5,929 nt of DNA from Acidobacteriota bacterium (GTDB taxonomy: Bacteria > Acidobacteriota > Blastocatellia > Pyrinomonadales > Pyrinomonadaceae), in contig JAEZJR010000049.1 of the NCBI GenBank assembly GCA_023415725.1, positions 1 through 5,929 on the forward strand, given 5' to 3'. Of the stretch, positions 1 to 4,175 are shown piece by piece. Numbering within the stretch: the stretch's first letter is position 1; each line of letters starts with the position of its first letter. Below the pieces are notes generated by a model, which worked only from the letters and a program-made list of their open reading frames with translations, made no database searches and had not been told where the DNA came from. A program made the position numbers and the translations under genes.

Positions 1-209
1 GCCTTGCTGTCTTCCGGGTGTACGTAATCGTGCTTGCTGAGATCCGCGAACTTCTTGTGCCCTTCGTTCGAGAGCGGAAGCTTGCACTTCCCACAGTTCG
101 CGTCGCGGTTCTTGTACCCCTCCCGAACGGTGTTCTTCTGCCCGCAATAACGGCAGCGGACGAAGAGGCTCTTGGTCATCGATTCCGACTCGTCTTTCTT
201 CTTAGCCAT
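1..209 (-). CDS. Zinc-ribbon protein, N-terminal 69 residues (possibly an M48-type peptidase); 3' end outside window
   Basis: Only the N-terminus is present, because the frame runs off the left edge without a stop. After a short Lys/Glu/Ser-rich start comes a clear four-cysteine zinc ribbon: C19-x2-C22 (RCRYCGQKN) and C39-x2-C42 (NCGKCKLPL), sixteen residues between the pairs. This layout is seen at the start of thioredoxin-2-like proteins and of some membrane or peptidase proteins. The segment after it (KFADLSKHDYVHPEDSKA) reminds me of the stretch before the M48 metallopeptidase domain, where a Tyr-x-His-Pro-x-Asp motif is common. That is a family-memory inference; no HExxH is visible because the protein is cut. 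The ATG at 209 has no clear Shine-Dalgarno. An internal ATG at residue 11 (base 179) would also keep the whole ribbon. It lies 32 nt downstream of the rRNA methyltransferase and is probably the last visible operon member. The gene is secure; the function is not. Confidence 0.7.
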   Translation of the reverse strand, partial: MAKKKDESESMTKSLFVRCRYCGQKNTVREGYKNRDANCGKCKLPLSNEGHKKFADLSKHDYVHPEDSK

Positions 210-241
210 AGAGAGAGTTTAGTTTACGCGGTTGGCGCACT

Positions 242-1429
242 TCAAACCGCGGACCGCTCAAGACGTGCTATCACCTCGACGTGATGGGTCTGGGGGAATA
301 GGTCCAGCGCGGTGATCGAGGCGATCTCGTACCCCGCCTCAACGAAGCGTTTCAGGTCGCGGGCGAGTACGCCCGGATCGCAGGCCACGTACGAAATGTG
401 CGGTGCCCCGATGCGGATGAGGTTCTGGATCGTCTCCTTCTCGGTCCCGGCCCGCGGCGGGTCGAGCAGGATGAAATCGATGTTCTGCGCATCGAATTCC
501 GAAAGGAACCGCCGCACGCTCTGAGCTCTGAACTTCACGTTCGAAAGGCCATTCAGCTCGGCGTTCTTTTCCGCGAACTCGACCGCCCCGGGATGCTCCT
601 CCACGCCGATCACGTTCTCGAATACCCTTGCCATCGGCAGGGCGAACAACCCGACGCCGCAATACAGGTCGAGAGCGTTCCGCCCTTCGGCTCCTGAAAT
701 TGCCGTTTCGATAAGCTGCGGGATCAGAAACTGGTTCCCCTGAAAGAACACACCGGCCGAATAGCGGAACGTCTCACCGGCGGCTGTGTAGCTGATCTCC
801 TTCGGGTCGCAAATGCCGGGCGAGTTCATCGAAACGCGGCCCTCGTCGCCCACGCATGCGTCGATGTAAACCTTGTCCGACCACACCTGTTCCCACGGCA
901 TCTCCTCGCGGAGCCGTGCGAGCAGGGCGTTCAATTCGGGAACGATCTTCGGGCAGTGATCGATCGCGACCAGATCGCGAGATCCGCGTCTGTAGTAGCC
1001 GATCTCGCGAGTGTTCGGGTTAACGTGCCATTGCACCCGTGAGCGGTATCCAAATTCCTTCGGCGAGCCGATGATCCCGATCGGGATGTCCTGCTCGATA
1101 CGGCCGATACGCCGGAGAGAATCGCGTATGATAGCGATCTTCGATTCCAACTGCTCCGCGTAGGTCATCTGCTGGAAATCGCACCCGCCGCAGACGGTGA
1201 AATGAGGGCATGGACCCGGGACACGGTCAGGCCCGCCCTCTATCACCTCGTCGATCTCCGCGAATGCGATGTTCCCTTTCACCTGCGTCACGCGAACGCG
1301 CAGCCGATCGCCCGGTGCCGCGAGAGCGACAAAGATCGTCTTCCCATCCGCGTGCGCGATACCGAACCCGCGCGGTATGATCCGCTCGATCTGCACCTCA
1401 AGCGTTTTGTTTTCTTCGCCGATGTTCAC
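242..1429 (-). CDS. rlmD: 23S rRNA (uracil-C5)-methyltransferase, RlmD/RumA type
   Basis: This is a SAM-dependent enzyme that adds a methyl group to C5 of a uracil in 23S rRNA (U1939 in E. coli for RlmD). The 395-aa length is within the family range. Residues about 5-62 form a TRAM RNA-binding domain. The [4Fe-4S] ligands are C74, C80 and C83 (CPHFTVCGGC, CX5CX2C) plus C159 (DHCPKI), matching the RlmD layout. The Rossmann methyltransferase domain follows: FFQGNQF (228-234), SAM motif I LDLYCGVGLF (253-262), DPPRAG (323-328), the nucleophile C350 in YVACDP and the general base E385 in THHVE. All expected catalytic residues are present. The start is GTG at 1429, overlapping the upstream gene's TGA as GTGA, which implies translational coupling; no separate Shine-Dalgarno is evident. 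The family is certain. The exact target uridine (RlmD, RlmC or dual RlmCD specificity) cannot be fixed from sequence, though the Fe-S plus TRAM architecture excludes plain TrmA. Confidence 0.93.
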   Translation of the reverse strand: MNIGEENKTLEVQIERIIPRGFGIAHADGKTIFVALAAPGDRLRVRVTQVKGNIAFAEIDEVIEGGPDRVPGPCPHFTVCGGCDFQQMTYAEQLESKIAIIRDSLRRIGRIEQDIPIGIIGSPKEFGYRSRVQWHVNPNTREIGYYRRGSRDLVAIDHCPKIVPELNALLARLREEMPWEQVWSDKVYIDACVGDEGRVSMNSPGICDPKEISYTAAGETFRYSAGVFFQGNQFLIPQLIETAISGAEGRNALDLYCGVGLFALPMARVFENVIGVEEHPGAVEFAEKNAELNGLSNVKFRAQSVRRFLSEFDAQNIDFILLDPPRAGTEKETIQNLIRIGAPHISYVACDPGVLARDLKRFVEAGYEIASITALDLFPQTHHVEVIARLERSAV

Positions 1430-2103
1430 AGGTAAAACAAACTAAGCCGCGGCACGCCGAATTCCTCACGCAGCCGCTTCAGCAGCATCAGCCGCAGAGT
1501 AGATTCGTATGCGCTCTTCTCCATCGTCCCCTTATACGGTCTAAGCTGTGCCGCAACTTCCGATTCTACCGACTTGAATGTCTCACGGTTGGATTTCGTC
1601 AGAAGAGCCTCGTCGAGGAGGTGCTCGACGTCGCTGAGGGATTTATCTAATAGTTCGTGGTTGCCGTTGAGGTTATCTTTGAGTTCGCCCAGGCGAGTGC
1701 AAGCCCGTTCGAGATCTTCGGCCAACTCAGGTTGGTCTATCTTCTTTAGCGAATCGACAAGCCCGCCGATATGTTCGCAGACGAACTCGATCGAATGATG
1801 GTCATCCGCTTTTTCGCCTTCATCGCTCTTGCCGGCCTGTGCCTTCAACCAGTCTTCGTATTGGGCCTCGACCTCTTCGCGGCAGAACATCAGCCCCTTG
1901 ATCGTCCGAGGGCTCGGGTTCTTTTCGAAATTGTCGAAAACCTGCTCGATCGCACGTATCACGACGTGAAGAGGAATTCCCTTCTCCTGCCACGTCTCCA
2001 TCAAAGCCCAGTCTATCGGGCTTAGAAAGAGATTCTTGCCGCGGCGGCGGATGAACGTTTCCTCGATCTCGGTGAAGTAGTTGTAGTAGTTCAAACGGGT
2101 CAA
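1426..2103 (-). CDS. Uncharacterised helical protein, 225 aa, with DnaD-like N-terminal pattern
   Basis: I do not recognise a named family. The protein has no signal peptide or membrane segment and looks cytoplasmic. Residues 5-85 form the most family-like part: YYNYFTEIEETFIRRRGK, then LSPIDWALMETWQEKGIP, LHVVIRAIEQVF, RTIKGLMF and a closing EVEAQYEDW. The order 'LSP-x(4)-L-x(3)-W-x(3)-G-x(3)-V-x(2)-A-I ... W' resembles the C-terminal DnaD domain of primosome and phage replication proteins; this is inference only. Residues about 86-103 are a charged hydrophilic linker. Residues about 104-185 are strongly helical and probably coiled coil. The C-terminus (195-225) is basic and ends in hydrophobic SLFYL. 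The start is TTG at 2103, supported by a GAGG seven bases upstream, and no ATG is available near the N-terminal motif. The 4-nt overlap with the methyltransferase suggests linked expression. Confidence 0.82.
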   Translation of the reverse strand: MTRLNYYNYFTEIEETFIRRRGKNLFLSPIDWALMETWQEKGIPLHVVIRAIEQVFDNFEKNPSPRTIKGLMFCREEVEAQYEDWLKAQAGKSDEGEKADDHHSIEFVCEHIGGLVDSLKKIDQPELAEDLERACTRLGELKDNLNGNHELLDKSLSDVEHLLDEALLTKSNRETFKSVESEVAAQLRPYKGTMEKSAYESTLRLMLLKRLREEFGVPRLSLFYL

Positions 2104-2110
2104 TCAAAGG

Positions 2111-2114
2111 CCTC
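2111..2114 (-). promoter_or_regulatory. Shine-Dalgarno for the TTG-started 225-aa gene
   Basis: Read on the minus strand, GAGG lies seven bases before the TTG at 2103 (GAGG-CCTTTGA-TTG). This is the clearest ribosome-binding site in the leftward cluster and is the reason for choosing the non-ATG start. A second in-frame-shifted TTG at 2107 belongs to another reading frame that overlaps the gene and is not favoured. Confidence 0.55.
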
Positions 2115-2131
2115 GTTTGAAATAGTACTAA

Positions 2132-2344
2132 CTAGCACACACGAACGCGAGTATCCGTTAATCCATCGAGCATAGGACGGTTGAGGGTAAGGTCCATCTT
2201 CACCGTCATGTCCGGGACGTAGCCGAGGAACTGAAGGTTCTGCAATGCGTCCTTCACCACCGGGCTATCGTCCACCGAGTCCTTCACCGCCTGCACTAAC
2301 TGCTGTACGGCCTGTTTTGTAATATCATCCGGTTCCATGGTCAT
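2132..2344 (-). CDS. Small uncharacterised acidic/amphipathic protein, about 70 aa
   Basis: No family is recognised. The predicted protein starts MTMEPDDITKQAVQQLVQAV, continues with an amphipathic helix to about residue 40 (numbered from the TTG start), then SPVVKDALQNLQFLGYVPDM and an alternating strand-like stretch TVKMDLTLNR, ending in a cysteine. This helix-then-strand shape, with a 'SP-V-K-x-AL-x(6)-GY' phrase, looks like real protein rather than a random frame. There is no transmembrane segment or signal peptide. Three starts are possible: TTG at 2356 (74 aa), ATG at 2344 (70 aa) and ATG at 2338 (68 aa, MEPDD). None has a convincing Shine-Dalgarno, so I chose the first ATG. The stop (TAG, 2134-2132) is 28 nt before the 225-aa gene, so it is probably the first gene of the leftward operon. 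No other gene covers this stretch on either strand. Confidence 0.6.
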   Translation of the reverse strand: MTMEPDDITKQAVQQLVQAVKDSVDDSPVVKDALQNLQFLGYVPDMTVKMDLTLNRPMLDGLTDTRVRVC

Positions 2345-2398
2345 AACCGGTTGCAATGGACGTGCCGCTGAGGGGCATATGGTAAGCTAGGCTACGAT
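2345..2398. promoter_or_regulatory. Short divergent intergenic region between leftward cluster and mutase gene
   Basis: About 54 bases separate the divergent starts, so promoters for both directions are expected here or just inside the small gene. I see only weak matches: TTGCAA (2351-2356) with GCATAT (2375-2380) 18 bases on for the rightward gene, and nothing convincing leftward. A self-complementary AACCGGTT lies at 2345-2352. TAGG at 2388-2391, seven bases before the ATG at 2399, could be a weak ribosome-binding site for the mutase. The label rests on gene geometry rather than on clear elements. Confidence 0.3.
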
Positions 2399-3997
2399 AT
2401 GGCAGAGCTTCGACGGGGGAAATTCGAGACTTCTTCAGGTATCGAACTCCCAAACGACTTCAACCCCTCAAACACCGCACCGATAGAGTACGAAGAGCAG
2501 CTAGGCGAGCCTGGTACGTTTCCGTACACCCGCGGCGTGCGTCGCAACATGTATCGCGGGAAGTTCTGGACGATGCGGCAATATGCCGGTTTCGCTACCG
2601 CTGAAGAATCGAACGCGAGGTATAAGTACCTTCTTTCGCAAGGGACTACGGGGCTCAGCGTAGCCTTCGACCTGCCCACCCAGATCGGCCTGGATTCGGA
2701 CGACCCGCTGGCATTGGGCGAGGTCGGTAAGGTCGGCGTGGCGATCGACAGCCTCGAAGATATGCTGACCCTCTTCGACGGTATCCCGCTCGATCAGGTG
2801 TCAACGTCGATGACCATCAACGCCACCGCCTCGACGCTGCTTTGCCTTTACCTCGCCGTCGCGCGGAAACAGGGCGTCGCGTTCGACAAGGTGAGCGGAA
2901 CCATACAGAACGACATCCTGAAGGAGTACATCGCACGCGGAACATACATCTACCCGCCGAAGCCTTCTTTGAGATTGATCACCGACATCTTCGCCTACTG
3001 CGCGCAAGAAGTGCCGAACTGGAACACCATCTCGATCTCCGGATACCACATCCGTGAAGCGGGTTCGACCGCCGCCCAGGAGATCGCGTTCACCCTGGCC
3101 GACGCCATCGCCTATGTGCAGGCGGCCATCGACGTCGGGCTAAAGGTGGACTACTTCGCTCCGAGGCTTTCGTTCTTCTTCAACTCGCACAACAACCTGC
3201 TCGAGGAAGTGGCGAAGTTCCGCTCCGCCCGAAGGCTATGGGCAAGGATAATGCGCGACCGCTTCAAGGCCGAGAACCCGAAGTCGATGATGCTCCGGTT
3301 CCACACGCAAACGGCCGGCTCGACCCTCACCGCTCAACAGCCGGACGTGAACGTCGTACGCACGACAATTCAGGCCCTCGCGGCCGTCCTCGGCGGCACG
3401 CAGAGCCTGCACACCAACTCGATGGACGAGGCTCTTTCCCTGCCGACCGAAGGTGCCGCCCGCCTCGCATTGCGGACGCAGCAGGTGATCGCTTATGAGT
3501 CGGGGGTGGCGGACACAGTCGACCCGCTCGCGGGGAGCTACGCGATCGAGGAGATGACCACCCGCCTCGAAGAGCTCGCCGAGGATTACATCAAGAAGAT
3601 CGACGACCTAGGCGGCATGCTCGTCGCGATCGAGAGCGGCTACGTGCAGCGCGAGATACAGGAGGCGGCCTACGAATACCAGCGTGCTGTGGAAACCGAC
3701 GACGCGATCGTCGTCGGCGTCAACCGATTCCGCGCCGACGAAGAAGAACCCATCCCCACGCTCAAGGTCGACGAACGCATTGAGCGTGCTCAGGTCGAAC
3801 GCCTCCGTGCCGTCCGCGAACGCCGCGACGCCAACGCGGCCGAAGCCGCTCTTTCCGCCCTGGAACAAGCCGCGAACGGCACCGAAAATCTCATGCCGCG
3901 TATCCTCGAATGCGTCGAAGCTTACGTGACCGTCGGCGAGATCGGGCATCGTCTGAGGAAAGTTTGGGGCGAATATCGTGAGGCAGTGACCCTTTGA
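2399..3997 (+). CDS. Methylmalonyl-CoA mutase, large (catalytic) subunit without cobalamin domain
   Basis: This is the TIM-barrel catalytic subunit of an adenosylcobalamin-dependent acyl-CoA mutase, interconverting (R)-methylmalonyl-CoA and succinyl-CoA in propionate and branched-chain metabolism. The family match is strong throughout: TMRQYAGFATAEESN (58-72), GLSVAFDLPTQIG (85-97), GTIQNDILKEYIARGTYIYP (167-186), SISGYHIREAG (212-222), FAPRLSFF (253-260), TQSLHTNSMDEALSLPT (334-350). By comparison with Propionibacterium MutB, Y62 corresponds to Tyr89, R180 to Arg207, Q170 to Gln197 and H217 to His244. The Tyr/Arg pair is the signature for methylmalonyl-CoA rather than isobutyryl- or 2-hydroxyisobutyryl-CoA substrates. 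At 532 aa it ends where the catalytic domain ends; the DxHxxG cobalamin-binding domain is absent and must come from a separate small subunit not in this window. ATG at 2399 has only a weak TAGG site; an upstream ATG at 2379 is out of frame and stops at once. It appears monocistronic. Confidence 0.93.
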   Translation: MAELRRGKFETSSGIELPNDFNPSNTAPIEYEEQLGEPGTFPYTRGVRRNMYRGKFWTMRQYAGFATAEESNARYKYLLSQGTTGLSVAFDLPTQIGLDSDDPLALGEVGKVGVAIDSLEDMLTLFDGIPLDQVSTSMTINATASTLLCLYLAVARKQGVAFDKVSGTIQNDILKEYIARGTYIYPPKPSLRLITDIFAYCAQEVPNWNTISISGYHIREAGSTAAQEIAFTLADAIAYVQAAIDVGLKVDYFAPRLSFFFNSHNNLLEEVAKFRSARRLWARIMRDRFKAENPKSMMLRFHTQTAGSTLTAQQPDVNVVRTTIQALAAVLGGTQSLHTNSMDEALSLPTEGAARLALRTQQVIAYESGVADTVDPLAGSYAIEEMTTRLEELAEDYIKKIDDLGGMLVAIESGYVQREIQEAAYEYQRAVETDDAIVVGVNRFRADEEEPIPTLKVDERIERAQVERLRAVRERRDANAAEAALSALEQAANGTENLMPRILECVEAYVTVGEIGHRLRKVWGEYREAVTL

Positions 3998-4027
3998 CTT
4001 CCAATAACTTACCTTTTCACAACAAAT

Positions 4028-4064
4028 AGCGGCTATATGCCGCCCTCAGCCGCTTCATATTTTT
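4028..4064 (+). terminator. Weak hairpin followed by T-rich run after the mutase gene
   Basis: AGCGGC (4028-4033) can pair with GCCGCT (4049-4054) across a 15-base loop, followed by TCATATTTTT. A tighter alternative uses GCGGC (4029-4033) with GCCGC (4039-4043) around TATAT. The two foldings exclude each other. The T-run is broken, so this is at best a weak terminator or the first half of a two-step one. It lies 31 bases after the mutase stop. Confidence 0.3.
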
Positions 4065-4065
4065 A

Positions 4066-4095
4066 ATGACAAACATTGTTTGTCCGTGATATTCT
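4066..4095 (+). promoter_or_regulatory. Possible promoter for the pilT-like gene
   Basis: ATGACA (4066-4071) is one base from the TTGACA -35 consensus and is followed after 18 bases by TATTCT (4090-4095), a moderate -10 match. It lies about 80 bases before the pilT-like start, in the AT-rich gap. Start of transcription would fall near 4102, directly at the hairpin sequence 4105-4126, which makes it conflict with reading that hairpin as a mutase terminator. Sigma-70 consensus matches of this quality occur by chance in AT-rich DNA. Confidence 0.22.
4068..4084. repeat. 17-bp perfect inverted repeat (operator-like)
   Basis: GACAAAC (4068-4074) and GTTTGTC (4078-4084) are perfect inverted copies separated by ATT. 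This is the size and symmetry of a dimeric repressor site, and it overlaps the -35 and spacer of the possible promoter at 4066-4095. As RNA it would be an AU-rich 7-bp hairpin with a tight 3-base loop, less stable than a typical terminator, and no T-run follows it. The symmetry is directly visible; an operator role is inference. Confidence 0.4.
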
Positions 4096-4104
4096 TTCCC
4101 TTCG

Positions 4105-4126
4105 GGGAGCCCCACTCTCCCTTTTT
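4105..4126 (+). terminator. Terminator-like hairpin with five T residues
   Basis: GGGAG (4105-4109) pairs with CTCCC (4117-4121) around a seven-base loop and is followed at once by TTTTT (4122-4126), a short intrinsic-terminator form. It lies about 110 bases after the mutase stop and 50 bases before the pilT-like start, so it may end mutase transcripts or sit in the pilT leader. The upstream arm can alternatively pair with TTCCC (4096-4100) through a TTCG loop. Confidence 0.45.
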
Positions 4127-4175
4127 CCACCTGCCTCTCGATCATTAAATTCCGATCCCGCATATTCCAACTTCC

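Noticed and set aside
18..284. A rightward 88-codon open frame at the left edge
   Set aside because: It spans the antisense of the zinc-ribbon gene, the intergenic gap and the end of the methyltransferase, and shows no protein-like domain; the leftward frame has paired CxxC motifs.
940..1015. Dense GATCG/CGATC and GATCGCGA-type palindromic words in the methyltransferase gene
   Set aside because: They come from frequent Ile-Asp/Asp-Arg/Ser-Arg codons in a G/C-biased gene and recur in all coding regions of the window; there is no ordered repeat unit or spacing.
3608..3949. A 113-codon leftward open frame within the mutase gene
   Set aside because: It is fully antisense to the conserved mutase C-terminal region, with composition typical of a shadow frame.
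3998..4175. Possible small RNA or riboswitch (for example a cobalamin riboswitch) in the gap after the mutase
   Set aside because: No cobalamin-box-like conserved core is visible, and the region lies downstream of the B12-dependent mutase rather than upstream. Only short hairpins are supported.
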